From the NCBI GenBank assembly GCA_023419375.1, contig JAEZYD010000006.1:117378-181377 (forward strand): a stretch of DNA of 64,000 bases, given 5' to 3'. Under the pieces are notes generated by a model, which made no database searches, was not told the origin of the DNA, and saw nothing but the letters and a program-made list of their open reading frames with translations. Every line of letters starts with the position of its first letter. Position 1 is the stretch's first letter. Positions 42,301 to 51,341 of the stretch are shown here, piece after piece. The DNA comes from Pseudomonadota bacterium (GTDB taxonomy: Bacteria > Desulfobacterota > Desulfovibrionia > Desulfovibrionales > Desulfovibrionaceae). The translations under genes and the position numbers were made by a program.

Positions 42301-44025
42301 TTAATGCGCCGTGGGCTTGAAAGCTCCAAGGCCGGTTTCAGACCGGATTTTCTGGTCGGCAAAAGCCTCCCTTTCCTTTTGCGCCTGCGGGGAGCGGTCG
42401 CATATGGACACTACCCAGATGCACAAAAAGGCCAGCGGCATGGAAAAGATGGCCGGGGAGGAATAGGGAAATGGCGCGGAGCCTGGCGGATTGCCCAAGG
42501 TCGCCACCCACACGGCATCCGAGAGCATGGTCATGACCAGCGCGGCCAGCAGGCCCGCAAAGCCCCCGGCGACAGCCCCTCTGGTGGTGCAGCCCTTCCA
42601 CAGCACCGAGAGGATCAGGGCCGGGAAGTTGGCCGAGGCCGCAATGGCAAAGGCCAGAGACACCATGAAGGCCACGTTCTGTTTTTCAAACACGATGCCG
42701 AGAAACATGGCAATGATGCCGAGGGCCACGGTTGTCAGCTTGGAGATTTTAAGCTCCTCGCTGGAGCTGGCCTTGCCCTTTTTGAGCGCTGAGGCGTAGA
42801 GGTCGTGCGCCACGGCAGACGCGCCGGAAAGCGTCAGCCCCGCCACCACTGCCAGAATGGTGGCAAAGGCCACCGCCGACATGAAGCCAAGAAAGATATT
42901 GCCGCCAATGGCGTTGGCCAGATGCACGGCAGCCATGTTGCCGCCACCGCGCAACACGCCGTTTGCATCGAGAAATTCGGGATTGGTGCTCACAAACACT
43001 ATGGCCCCGAAGCCGATGATGAAGGTCAGAATGTAGAAATAGCCGATCCAGGTGGTTGCCCAGAGCACGCTTTTTCTGGCTTCCCTGGCGTCCGGCACGG
43101 TAAAGAAGCGCATCAGGATATGCGGCAGTCCGGCAGTGCCGAACATGAGGGCAATGCCGAGCGAAATGGCCGAAACGGGGTCTTTGACAAAGCCGCCCGG
43201 CCCCATGATGGCCGTGCTTTTTTTGATGCCCACAGCGGCGGTGAAAAGTTTTTCGGGGCTGAAACCATATTGGGCCATAACCATAAAGGCCATGAACGAG
43301 GCCCCGCCGAGCAGCAGGCAGGCCTTGATGATCTGCACCCACGTGGTTGCCGTCATGCCGCCAAAGAGCACATAGGCCATCATGAGCAAGCCCACGATAA
43401 CCACCGCATAGTGGTAATCAAGCCCGAAGAGCAGCTTGATGAGCTGCCCCGCGCCCACCATCTGCGCGATAAGATAGAACAGCACCACAACCAGGGTGCC
43501 AGATGCGGCAAAGATGCGCACAGGCACCTGTTTAAGCCTGTAGGCCACCACATCGGCAAAGGTGAAGCGCCCAAGATTGCGCAGGCGCTCCGCCAGCATG
43601 AAGGTAATGAGCGGCCAGCCCACCTGAAAGCCGATGGCGTAGATCAGGCCGTCAAAGCCCGTTGCCATGACGGCGGCTGAAATACCCAGAAAGGAGGCCG
43701 CCGACATAAAGTCGCCCGCGATGGCAAGGCCGTTCTGAAAGCCCGTGATGCCGCCGCCTGCCGTGTAAAAATCCGCAGCGGAGCGGGTGCGCTTGGCGGC
43801 CCACTTGGTTATCCACAGCGACGCACCGACAAAAATGGTGAACATAATGATGGCTGTCCAGTCGGTGTTCTGCTTTTGCGTTTCTTCTATAACGCCCGCC
43901 GCCAAGGTAATGCCGGGCAGAAGGGCGACAAAAAGAGCCATGAAAAATATTGAGGCGGTGATGGCTGGGGCGGGTTTATGTCGCCCGAATTTATGGCCGG
44001 ATGTGCAAGCGCTTATTCCACTCAT
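42301..44025 (-). CDS. actP: Cation/acetate symporter
   Basis: A sodium:solute symporter that takes up acetate and similar short carboxylates. The 574-residue protein has about 13-14 hydrophobic helices. Family segments include RTRSAADFYTAGGGITGFQN, AGDFMSAASFLGISAAVMA, the long TWVQIIKACLLLGGASFMAF, and FAIAASANFPALILSVLWKG near residue 460. It starts with a cleavable-looking hydrophobic stretch, as in E. coli ActP (549 residues). Its ATG overlaps the yjcH stop as ATGA. Acetate is a likely carbon source for this organism. Confidence 0.94.
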   Translation of the reverse strand: MSGISACTSGHKFGRHKPAPAITASIFFMALFVALLPGITLAAGVIEETQKQNTDWTAIIMFTIFVGASLWITKWAAKRTRSAADFYTAGGGITGFQNGLAIAGDFMSAASFLGISAAVMATGFDGLIYAIGFQVGWPLITFMLAERLRNLGRFTFADVVAYRLKQVPVRIFAASGTLVVVLFYLIAQMVGAGQLIKLLFGLDYHYAVVIVGLLMMAYVLFGGMTATTWVQIIKACLLLGGASFMAFMVMAQYGFSPEKLFTAAVGIKKSTAIMGPGGFVKDPVSAISLGIALMFGTAGLPHILMRFFTVPDAREARKSVLWATTWIGYFYILTFIIGFGAIVFVSTNPEFLDANGVLRGGGNMAAVHLANAIGGNIFLGFMSAVAFATILAVVAGLTLSGASAVAHDLYASALKKGKASSSEELKISKLTTVALGIIAMFLGIVFEKQNVAFMVSLAFAIAASANFPALILSVLWKGCTTRGAVAGGFAGLLAALVMTMLSDAVWVATLGNPPGSAPFPYSSPAIFSMPLAFLCIWVVSICDRSPQAQKEREAFADQKIRSETGLGAFKPTAH

Positions 44026-44336
44026 GACTGCACCTCTTTTTCAAGAATCTGCTTGAGCGCAGGGTCAAATTCGTTGTTGGCCTTGCGAACATAGACCGCC
44101 GTAAGCACAACGGTCAGCAGGATGATGCCGATGCCCAGGGGGATGCCCCATGTTGTCGTCATTCCTGCTGCAAGAGGTGTGGCAAAGAGCTGCTTGTCAA
44201 AGGCGACAACCAGAATAAAACCGTAATACGCGGCAAAAACCACAAGCGTGAGGCGCCAGCCAAGGGCGTTGCGCGTCTTGATCAAGTGCTGGTATTGCGC
44301 GTTCTTTTCGATTCGTTGCGTCAGTTCTGAGGCCAT
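44022..44336 (-). CDS. yjcH: DUF485 membrane protein YjcH
   Basis: A 104-residue protein with two hydrophobic helices (RLTLVVFAAYYGFILVVAF and GIPLGIGIILLTVVLTAVYV) and a polar C-terminal tail KANNEFDPALKQILEKEV, the DUF485 pattern of YjcH, always found next to actP. Its exact role in acetate transport is unclear. GAGGGA stands six bases before the ATG at 44336. Translationally coupled to actP. Confidence 0.92.
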   Translation of the reverse strand: MASELTQRIEKNAQYQHLIKTRNALGWRLTLVVFAAYYGFILVVAFDKQLFATPLAAGMTTTWGIPLGIGIILLTVVLTAVYVRKANNEFDPALKQILEKEVQS

Positions 44337-44390
44337 TGTTCCCTCCTCGCATACTTTTGTCCGCAATGTCTTTTGCGCAGACATTGGACG

Positions 44391-45023
44391 TTATGGGAGC
44401 CTGTGTGCGCCGTATCCGCGCGATTGCAGCGCCAGATACATCATGGCGGCTGTTATGGCATCGTTCATGGCATCGTGCCTTGGCAGCGTGGGAAGGCGAA
44501 GGTTTCTGACCATCGTTTCCCATCGCAGATCAATGTAGGCGCCAGGATATTGCGCAAATCGCCAGTCGTAATAGCGGCCTGAAACCTCTATGCGACTGTT
44601 TGGCAATGCTGCCCCCATCAGTGGCCTCAAGTTTTTGTTCAACACTGCAAGGTCGTATTGCAGATAATAGCCCACCAGTGTTCTGCCTCTGACAAACTGA
44701 AGAAAAGCCGACAACACATCCTGAAGCGGCAGACCCGTGCTGAAATCACACGGGCGCAACCCGTGCACGCGCACATTCTGCCCGTCAGGGGCATGCCGCG
44801 GCGTTATCAGCGCGTAAAAGGCGTCTCTGGTGCAAAGACGCTGGCCATCTATGCAGACGGCGGCGATGGATAAAAGCTCAGCTTCCTTCACATTGAGCGA
44901 GGTTGTTTCGCAATCAATGCTCACAAGCAGGCCGTCATCCTGATCCAGCAGGGAACGGTAAGGCTCCCGCAGGCCGCGCATGCGCCAGCGGCGCGCCACG
45001 GCCTGTGTCCAGGTGTTTTGCAT
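44391..45023 (-). CDS. DnaQ-like 3'-5' exonuclease
   Basis: A 210-residue DEDD exonuclease of the DNA polymerase III epsilon type. Exo I is in LLVSIDCETTSLNVKEAELL, Exo II in GRTLVGYYLQYDLAVLN, and Exo III in RHDAMNDAITAAMMYLAL. The gene sits between DUF294 and yjcH, an arrangement repeated next to actP in many proteobacteria. Its role there is not established; the replicative proofreading subunit is not implied. It starts one base after the DUF294 stop. Confidence 0.85.
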   Translation of the reverse strand: MQNTWTQAVARRWRMRGLREPYRSLLDQDDGLLVSIDCETTSLNVKEAELLSIAAVCIDGQRLCTRDAFYALITPRHAPDGQNVRVHGLRPCDFSTGLPLQDVLSAFLQFVRGRTLVGYYLQYDLAVLNKNLRPLMGAALPNSRIEVSGRYYDWRFAQYPGAYIDLRWETMVRNLRLPTLPRHDAMNDAITAAMMYLALQSRGYGAHRLP

Positions 45024-45024
45024 G

Positions 45025-46839
45025 TTAGAACCTGTCCAGCCCGTAGCGCTGGTTGATCATGCGTTTGAAGCGCTTGACCACCTGGAGGGCGTCCTGCAAC
45101 AGGTCTTTGTCCAGGGTGGACAGGGAGGCCGTGTCAACCTCGTTACTCAGGGGGTTCCCCTTGCGCAGCATTTCAAGGCCAGCGTCCAGCCGCAGGCGCA
45201 TCAGAAATGCCAGAGATTCGGCCAGGTCATCTGCCTGTGATTTTTCAATAATACTCCGTGATGTCAGGGCCTCCAGTCGGTCAAAGGTGTTGGTGGCATC
45301 AATGCCCGCCTCCAGCGCCAGAATGCGGGCACCGTGCACAATGGGAAAAATGCCCGCTTTCTTGATGTCGAGCAGGGCGTTTTTTTCGCGGTTCAGCAGT
45401 TGCCGCCAAAAGCCGCTTTCGCCTGTTCGGGTGGGGAACTGTTCAATGGGCAGGGCCATGCGCGCAAACCACGCAGCGTCATCGTGCAGGGCCGAGCGCA
45501 AGGCCTTGCGGCAGGCCTCAAGCCATGAGGCCGGGCCGGAGACTGTTTCCGCATCCAGAAAAATTGCCAGATGCATAAGCCCCTCGCCCTGCGCGGAATC
45601 CGCCCACTGGCGCAAGGTCTGTTCCCATCCGCGCGCCGTGTGCCGCCAGAGCGGCTGGTTCACCATCATGTCGCCTGGGCAGGGCGGGTAGCCAAGGCTG
45701 AGCATGCGCTCGGTAAAGCTGTTTGCAGAGTGTTCCACCTCCTTTTCGTCCAGGCCTTCCGCAAGAATCAGCGCGTTGTCCTGGTCTGTTTTCAGTATCT
45801 GCTCGGCCCGTCCTTCGGAACCAAGAGCGAGCAGGGCGCTCCCGGCAAATACGGCGGGCGTGGCCGTCATCTGCCAGAGGCGGGCCATGAGCTGCGCGTT
45901 GAGCACCTGCACAAGGCGCGCGAGCTGCGGCGTTTTTATGCCCTGGGTAACGAGGGTTGTTACCAGGGCTTCCATATCCCGCATGGCGCTGTGCAGGTCG
46001 GCCAGTGTGGTAGCCGCCTCGAGCTGCCGCGCTATGGACAGGGAATGGTTGGAAAAATAGGAAAGCAGGTCGATCATGGCCAGAACGCCCACAGGCTGCC
46101 CCTTGTCCGTCACTACAATGCGGTGGATGTTGTGGCGGGTCATGAGGAGCAGGGCATTGAAAAGGTAATCGTCCTTTTCGCAGCTCAGCAGGGAAAAACG
46201 GGCGCAGTCCTTGAGTGGCGTCTGGTTGGAAACCGCGTTGGCCACGATGTCGCAAAAGTCGCCCGTGGTGAAAATTCCGGTGCTGGAACCGTCGCGCACA
46301 AAGATGGATCGCCTCCGGCTTTCCTTCATGCGCTGCGCGGCGTGGGCAATGGTATCCGTTGCCTCGGCAAATATGGGTGGCCGAAATCCCGCATCGCTGA
46401 TCTTGACCGCAAAAAGGCTCTGCCATTCGCGGCGGTCGCGGTTTTGGGCAAGCTGGCCCAGCTTGTCGGACACGGTTGCAAAAAAGTACGCGCCGAAAAG
46501 CGAGTTCTTTTCCGTCAGGGCCAACACCTCCCGCCCAGGGAATACGCAAAGCAGCACTTCTTCGTGGGCCACAAACCTGTGCCGCGTTCTGCCTGTGGCC
46601 AGAGCGCGACAATCAAAGGCCTCGTGCTCACGGTATGCCCCCGCAATTTCTTCGCCCGACATTTCACGAACAAGGCCCTTCATGACCAGATAGAGCGCAT
46701 CAACCTCACTCCCCGAGGCAAGAATCTCCTGATCATTGCTGAAAAAAAGGATATCGGCAGAGGCCGACAGGGCAGATGCCTCTGCCTTGGTCAGCAGATC
46801 AAAGGGGGGATGCGTAAGGTCAAAGCGGGTGTTGGGCAT
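45025..46839 (-). CDS. Cyclic-nucleotide-binding, CBS and DUF294 nucleotidyltransferase protein
   Basis: A 604-residue regulatory protein. An N-terminal cNMP-binding-like domain (about 10-125) has LYLVMKGLVREMSGEE. A CBS pair follows (about 150-280, RRSIFVRDGSSTGIFTTGDF and HRIVVTDKGQPVGVLAMIDL). The DUF294 nucleotidyltransferase-like domain (about 335-470) carries ALGSEGRAEQILKTDQDNAL with the G-S...D-x-D signature, and a C-terminal DUF294 domain ends it. Such proteins stand upstream of actP or other transport genes and are thought to sense energy or nucleotides. It heads the four-gene operon with a long A+T-rich upstream region. Confidence 0.88.
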   Translation of the reverse strand: MPNTRFDLTHPPFDLLTKAEASALSASADILFFSNDQEILASGSEVDALYLVMKGLVREMSGEEIAGAYREHEAFDCRALATGRTRHRFVAHEEVLLCVFPGREVLALTEKNSLFGAYFFATVSDKLGQLAQNRDRREWQSLFAVKISDAGFRPPIFAEATDTIAHAAQRMKESRRRSIFVRDGSSTGIFTTGDFCDIVANAVSNQTPLKDCARFSLLSCEKDDYLFNALLLMTRHNIHRIVVTDKGQPVGVLAMIDLLSYFSNHSLSIARQLEAATTLADLHSAMRDMEALVTTLVTQGIKTPQLARLVQVLNAQLMARLWQMTATPAVFAGSALLALGSEGRAEQILKTDQDNALILAEGLDEKEVEHSANSFTERMLSLGYPPCPGDMMVNQPLWRHTARGWEQTLRQWADSAQGEGLMHLAIFLDAETVSGPASWLEACRKALRSALHDDAAWFARMALPIEQFPTRTGESGFWRQLLNREKNALLDIKKAGIFPIVHGARILALEAGIDATNTFDRLEALTSRSIIEKSQADDLAESLAFLMRLRLDAGLEMLRKGNPLSNEVDTASLSTLDKDLLQDALQVVKRFKRMINQRYGLDRF

Positions 46840-46859
46840 GATCTGTCCTGAATGCGTCC

Positions 46860-47240
46860 CTGCGGTATGATTGCATTTTTACCGACAGTGCTGTGTCTGC
46901 GTTGTTTCCCTATTGTACGAATTATGTTTGCAATCGATAGAAACTGTTCAATCAATGAGTGTATTGTAATTTACCAGTAAATAAAAATTAATATGCGTAA
47001 AAGATGTATGTGAAATATTTCATTGATTGTTTATACAGTTTAAATAAACTGAATTTAACATAAAACTTGCTATTGAAATTATCAACACACTACAATTAAT
47101 AGTATGAGTCATGCAATAAATATTTTGTATAGTCAGCAATTTTCATAAAAATAGATTATAAATAAAATTTTTTGTTGAAATGACCATTTCTATACACATA
47201 AACAATCCAGTGATCAGGATTGTGTGCAATATATGTAGCT
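46860..47240. other. A+T-rich intergenic tract
   Basis: About 380 bases clearly poorer in G+C than anything else in the window, full of A/T runs. It includes TTATCAACA (47079-47087), one base from a DnaA box, and repeated TTGATTG / CAATCAA words. It lies upstream of the DUF294 gene and probably holds its promoter. No open frame is supported. Confidence 0.6.
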
Positions 47241-47828
47241 GGAGCATGCGGGTTCAGTAGAAAAAACAGGTATGCAATAGTAGCGGTTTCTGTGGCCTGT
47301 GGCCTTTCTTCCGTTACCGCAAGCAATAGGAGGGCGCGCGGAGCAGCTGTTTTGCAGGCAAGGGGCTCAGGCCGGGCTGTAATGCCCTTGTCTTATTGCA
47401 TAGCAATGCAGTCTGGTTTTACGCGGAGGCGAACAGAGGTGGAGGCGTGAGCGGACAGCCGCTTCTCTGCGCGGTCAGAGCGAAGTTCTGGCTGCATGAA
47501 GGGGCAGGACAGGAGTGATGCGCAGGAATGGTGCTGACTCGCGTGCGCGGAACGTGGGCGGTAGGCGCGTGCGTGGGTGTGGTGCTTGAGTCAATGAGCT
47601 TTGCGGTATCAGATGCGGAGCAAGCTGGCGGTCTGGCAGGGGTTCGACAGTGCATGGGATGGCCCATCCTCTGCCTGTGGAGCACGGAGGGAGAAATATC
47701 TGGCGGATGTTGCGGCAGGAGGCAAAAATGCTGCGGCGGGGGTTTCGGCAGACAAGATCTGTCGAATCGCCCCGCCGCGCTAGAATGTGCAGGAGCGCCT
47801 TAGGCGATCCTTAAGAGGTGCGCGCAAC
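47241..47828. other. Intergenic DNA without a convincing gene
   Basis: A GC-rich stretch of almost 600 bases before the RRM gene terminator. Open frames of 76-91 residues on both strands are low-complexity (Cys/Gly or Pro/Ser-rich) and overlap each other. No RNA family was recognised. A decayed gene or an unrecognised RNA gene cannot be excluded. Confidence 0.5.
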
Positions 47829-47852
47829 AAAAAACGCCCCAATTGGGGCGTG
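47829..47852 (-). terminator. Rho-independent terminator after the RRM gene
   Basis: On the minus strand ACGCCCC pairs with GGGGCGT around AATT, then TTTTTG. Confidence 0.88.
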
Positions 47853-47872
47853 TCTTTGTCCGTTACAGCGCC

Positions 47873-48139
47873 CTAGTAGCGGGGCTGACGCGGGGCTCTG
47901 GGTTTGGCTTCGTTCACGCGCAGCGTGCGACCGCCAAAGCTGAAGTTGTCCAAAGCTTCAATGGCGGAGTCGGCTTCGCCGTCTTCCATTTCCACAAAGC
48001 CAAAGCCGCGGGCACGGCCGGTATCCCTGTCGCTAACAAGCTTCACAGACAGAACGCTGCCGTATTCGGCAAAGAGGTCCTGGACCTGTTCTTCAGTGGC
48101 AGACCAAGGAAGGTTCCCGACATAGATGGACTTAGACAT
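47873..48139 (-). CDS. RNA-binding protein with one RRM domain
   Basis: An 88-residue protein made of one RNA recognition motif. RNP-2 is SIYVGNLPW at residue 3, RNP-1 is ARGFGFVEM near 45, and the tail is Arg/Pro-rich (EAKPRAPRQPRY). Such proteins in bacteria bind single-stranded RNA and often respond to cold. AGAGGG nine bases before the ATG at 48139 decides the start. A leader of up to a few hundred bases precedes it, which suggests post-transcriptional control. Confidence 0.88.
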   Translation of the reverse strand: MSKSIYVGNLPWSATEEQVQDLFAEYGSVLSVKLVSDRDTGRARGFGFVEMEDGEADSAIEALDNFSFGGRTLRVNEAKPRAPRQPRY

Positions 48140-48555
48140 GAAACACCCTCTCAAAAAAAACAATCTTCCCGCGCTTACGCCCAGTAAAACGTATTACCGG
48201 TACGCGGCCCATGGAAAATATGGAAACACGCTTTGTCGGCCTTGTCAACGAATCGCCAAAAAAAAGTTGGTATTGCGTATTCGCGTCAGTAAAAAAAAGG
48301 CGCAAACCCGCAGTGTTACTGGATGAAGTGGAAGGAAACGAATGATTTTCTGGAGGTTGTGCAAAGAATCTCAAAACATGGTGGCCATCGAATGTTCAAT
48401 ACATGGCAGGAACACAACGGGCATTGAAAAGATACAGAGTGGCAAAGTGCATTGCTAATAATCGGATTGGTTGTTCAACCAACATTAAAATAGAAAGCTA
48501 TTGCGTGGGAAATGTGTTCAGGCTGTAATTATTAGTGTCGCACCAATTAGCATGC
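48140..48555. other. Leader and promoter region of the RRM gene
   Basis: About 415 bases with no gene. On the minus strand a TTGACA (near 48250) may be a -35 box, followed by A/T-rich DNA. CACGCTTTGTCGG and runs of T and A are visible. The distal half (48330-48555) has no recognisable feature. Confidence 0.4.
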
Positions 48556-48599
48556 TAAAAAGCCGCACAACGACAGCTTTTGCGTCAGTTGTACGGCTC
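48556..48599 (-). terminator. Rho-independent terminator after dnaB
   Basis: On the minus strand AGCCGTACAAC pairs with GTTGTGCGGCT around a 16-base loop, then TTTTTAG. Confidence 0.8.
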
Positions 48600-48608
48600 T
48601 GAAATTGA

Positions 48609-50102
48609 CTAGGATCCACCCTCTGATGGCGGGGGCATCCAGTCTGGCGCGATATCTTCAAACGAAGTGTAGGGCGACATATACATAAGCTCGGCAACGC
48701 CCACCGGGCCGTTGCGCTGCTTGCCGATGATAATTTCGGCAATGCCCTGGGGCGGCCGGTCGGCAGGCTTCTGGAATTTGTAGACGTCATCGCGGTACAC
48801 AAACATGATAACGTCCGCGTCCTGCTCGATAGCGCCAGATTCGCGAAGGTCAGAAAGCATGGGACGCTTGTCGCTACGTTCTTCCACCTTGCGGTTAAGC
48901 TGCGAAAGCGCAACCACAGGCACGTTCATTTCCTTGGCAAGGCCCTTGAGCGAACGCGAAATATCCGAAATTTCCAGTTCGCGCGAATCCGTGCGGCGGC
49001 TGGTGCGCATGAGCTGCAGGTAGTCCACAACCACCATGCCGAGGCCTTTGTCCGCCTTGAGGCGGCGGGCGCGGGCGCGCAGTTCCAGCGTGGTCAGAGC
49101 CGGGGTGTCGTCAATAAATATGGGGGCACGGGCCACAACGTCGGCCGCGTCATAGAGGCGCTGCCAGTCTTCGTCTGTCAGCAGCGAAGGACGGCGCAAT
49201 TTGGAAAGATCAACCTTGCCCCACACGGCCAGCATGCGTTGCATGAGCTGTTCCTTGCTCATTTCGAGCGAAAAAACAGCCACAGGCACGTTTTGGCGCA
49301 CGGCGGCATTGATGGCCATGCACATGGAAAAAGCCGTCTTGCCCATACTGGGGCGGGCCGCAACAATAATGAGGTCAGAGGGCTGCAGGCCAGCGGTCAG
49401 TTTGTCCAGGCGGGTATAGCCGGTGGTGACGCCTGTAATGACGTCCTTGGCATCGGCCAGTTTGGAAAGCTTGTCGAACACCCGTTCCAGCAGTTCGCGC
49501 GTGGGGGTAAAATCCTTGCCCGAGGTGCGCTGTGAAATGGAAAAAACCGCCTGCTCGGATTCATCCAGCAGCTCGCCGACTTCGCGCGTGGCATCGTAGC
49601 AGTTGACTATGATGCCGGAGCAGGCATTAATCAGGCTGCGCTGCAAGGATTTGTCGCGGACTATGGTGGCGTAGTATTCCGCATTGGCGCCGGAAACAAC
49701 GGCCTGCGCCAGTTCGCCCAGATAGACCGCGCCGCCGGCTTCTTCAAGGGCGTTCATGCTCTTGAGCTGCTCGGCAGTGGCAATAAGGTCGAGGGGGGCG
49801 GATTTGCGGTAAAGTTCTAGAAACGCCTTGTAGATGGTGGCGTGTGCGGGCAGGTAAAAATCTTCGTCGGTGAGCTGGTCGGCGATGGAGTGCATGAGCT
49901 GGGGGCGCATAAAAACGCCGCCGAGCACAGCCTGTTCGGCTTCAACACTGTGGGGGGGCACACGCCGCAGAATGTCGGCCTCGGCCTTTTCCGCGCTGTG
50001 CACTGAAGACCGGGACTGACCGTCTTTGTTGCGGCCCTGCCCAAAAGGCGAGCCCCCGGCCGCGTGGCCGGGGGCGGAATTGCTATCGTTGCGGGAAGCC
50101 AC
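48609..50102 (-). CDS. dnaB: Replicative DNA helicase DnaB
   Basis: The hexameric helicase that opens the fork. The 497-residue product has the N-terminal helical domain (PPHSVEAEQAVLGGVFMRPQ), RecA-like Walker A in IIVAARPSMGKTAFSMCMA, GTP-like GVTTGYTRLDKLTAGLQPSD, DYLQLMRTSRR (Walker B), and VALSQLNRKVEERSDKRPML. An N-terminal extension of about 40 Gly/Ser-rich residues precedes the core. The start is GTG at 50102 with AGGGG upstream, eight bases after the rplI stop, so it belongs to the rpsF-rpsR-rplI operon. Confidence 0.96.
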   Translation of the reverse strand: MASRNDSNSAPGHAAGGSPFGQGRNKDGQSRSSVHSAEKAEADILRRVPPHSVEAEQAVLGGVFMRPQLMHSIADQLTDEDFYLPAHATIYKAFLELYRKSAPLDLIATAEQLKSMNALEEAGGAVYLGELAQAVVSGANAEYYATIVRDKSLQRSLINACSGIIVNCYDATREVGELLDESEQAVFSISQRTSGKDFTPTRELLERVFDKLSKLADAKDVITGVTTGYTRLDKLTAGLQPSDLIIVAARPSMGKTAFSMCMAINAAVRQNVPVAVFSLEMSKEQLMQRMLAVWGKVDLSKLRRPSLLTDEDWQRLYDAADVVARAPIFIDDTPALTTLELRARARRLKADKGLGMVVVDYLQLMRTSRRTDSRELEISDISRSLKGLAKEMNVPVVALSQLNRKVEERSDKRPMLSDLRESGAIEQDADVIMFVYRDDVYKFQKPADRPPQGIAEIIIGKQRNGPVGVAELMYMSPYTSFEDIAPDWMPPPSEGGS

Positions 50103-50110
50103 GCAAACCC

Positions 50111-50617
50111 CTACTGGGCGGCCTCGGCTTCTTCAGCGGGCGCAGCAGGTGCGGGTTCTTCTTCGATGGGCTGATGGTCGGAGATGACCTTCACCGGCAC
50201 CAGGGCGATCACGTTGGCGTGCAGGCGCACGCGAACGGGATGTTCACCAAGGGTGCGGATGGGGGCATCCATAAGGATGCGGCGGCGGTCAACTTCCACA
50301 CCAAGGGCGGCAAGAGCGTCGCCGATGATGGTGGTGGTGACGGAGCCGTAAAGCTTGTCGTTGTCGCCCACGTGCATGGGGATAACAACTTCCAGGGCTT
50401 CCAGGCGGGCCTGGAGAGCCTGGGCATCAGCGCGCACGGCATCCATGCGGGCCTGAAGCTTTTTGCGTTCCTGTTCAAAGCTCTTGAGGTTGGAAGGCGA
50501 AGCGACCATGGCCAGACCCTGCGGGAGCAGGAAATTGCGGCCATAACCAGCTTTCACTTCAACCACATCGCCAAGGCTGCCGAGATTTTCAACGTCGGCG
50601 CGAAGTATCAGTTTCAT
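50111..50617 (-). CDS. rplI: 50S ribosomal protein L9
   Basis: The 168-residue L9 has the N-terminal rRNA-binding domain MKLILRADVENLGSLGDVVE, VKAGYGRNFLLPQGLAMVAS, a long connecting helix, and the C-terminal domain LYGSVTTTIIGDALAALGVE. A 15-residue acidic Ala/Glu tail is appended. It lies between rpsR and dnaB. Confidence 0.96.
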   Translation of the reverse strand: MKLILRADVENLGSLGDVVEVKAGYGRNFLLPQGLAMVASPSNLKSFEQERKKLQARMDAVRADAQALQARLEALEVVIPMHVGDNDKLYGSVTTTIIGDALAALGVEVDRRRILMDAPIRTLGEHPVRVRLHANVIALVPVKVISDHQPIEEEPAPAAPAEEAEAAQ

Positions 50618-50627
50618 GTGCGCCTCC

Positions 50628-50891
50628 TTAAATGGTGCTCTTTTTCTTGACGCCGGAATCGTGCGTCGCGGTGTAGATGAGCAGGGCCATCTGGCGGGCG
50701 CGCTTGATTTCGCGGGTCAGCAGGCGCTGGTGATGTGCGCAGGTACCGGTGATGCGGCGGGCAATGATCTTGCCGCGTTCGGTGATGAAGTCGCGCAGGA
50801 TGTCGGCGCGCTTGTAATCCAGGGGCAGATCTTTGTCTGCGCAGAAGCGGCAGAACTTGCGGCGCGGGGCAAATTTCTTCTTAAAAGCCAT
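50628..50891 (-). CDS. rpsR: 30S ribosomal protein S18
   Basis: The 87-residue S18 has MAFKKKFAPRRKFCRFCADK, DYKRADILRDFITERGKI, and RRITGTCAHHQRLLTREIKR. The C-x2-C pair is the ancestral zinc-ribbon-like form. The ATG at 50891 has GGAGG upstream and is preferred to one nine bases earlier. It directly follows rpsF. Confidence 0.96.
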   Translation of the reverse strand: MAFKKKFAPRRKFCRFCADKDLPLDYKRADILRDFITERGKIIARRITGTCAHHQRLLTREIKRARQMALLIYTATHDSGVKKKSTI

Positions 50892-50892
50892 G

Positions 50893-51201
50893 TTAGGCAA
50901 CCTCCCCGGCCACTTCGTCGGCCAGCTTGACGGTCACAAACTTGAAGATGCCGTCGGTGATGCGAATGTTGCGTTCCAGCTCAGCGATAAGCTCAGCAGG
51001 AGCCTGGTACACCAGACGCACATAAAAGCCGCGCATCAGTTTGCGAACCGGGTAGGCGAGGTCGCGCATGCCCCAATTGTCCACTTCCACCATGACGCCC
51101 TTCTCACGCTCGATGATCGCGGTAAGGGCGGCAATGGTGCCCTCGCGAGTATCGGCGGAAAGCTCCGGGGAAAGGAGCAGCAGGGTTTCAAATTTCCGCA
51201 T
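50893..51201 (-). CDS. rpsF: 30S ribosomal protein S6
   Basis: The 102-residue S6 has MRKFETLLLLSPELSADTRE, VEVDNWGMRDLAYPVRKLMR, FYVRLVYQAPAELIAELERN and RITDGIFKFVTVKL. AAAAGGAGA stands before the ATG at 51201. It is the first gene of the rpsF-rpsR-rplI-dnaB operon and pairs with S18 in the 30S platform. Confidence 0.96.
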   Translation of the reverse strand: MRKFETLLLLSPELSADTREGTIAALTAIIEREKGVMVEVDNWGMRDLAYPVRKLMRGFYVRLVYQAPAELIAELERNIRITDGIFKFVTVKLADEVAGEVA

Positions 51202-51260
51202 TGGTATTCTCCTTTTGGATTGGCAGCCCACACCACACAGGGCACGAGCAAGGAACGAGT

Positions 51261-51289
51261 CTTATACTTCCGGCAAATGGGCCTGTCAA
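51261..51289 (-). promoter_or_regulatory. Sigma-70 promoter of the rpsF operon
   Basis: On the minus strand TTGACA and TATAAG are 17 bases apart, a near-consensus promoter. The start would be near 51254, leaving a leader of about 50 bases. Confidence 0.8.
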
Positions 51290-51341
51290 GCCGAAATTTT
51301 CAGAAGGCTGAAAGCCTGCGCTGCCGGGGGGATGCAATGCC

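Noticed and set aside
46860..47240. The A+T-rich tract as the chromosomal origin
   Set aside because: Only one near DnaA box was seen and dnaA, dnaN or gyrB are not adjacent; dnaB nearby belongs to a ribosomal-protein operon.
47528..47803. A 91-residue Cys/Gly-rich open frame
   Set aside because: No ribosome-binding site, no domain, overlapping frames on both strands, and codon use unlike neighbouring genes.
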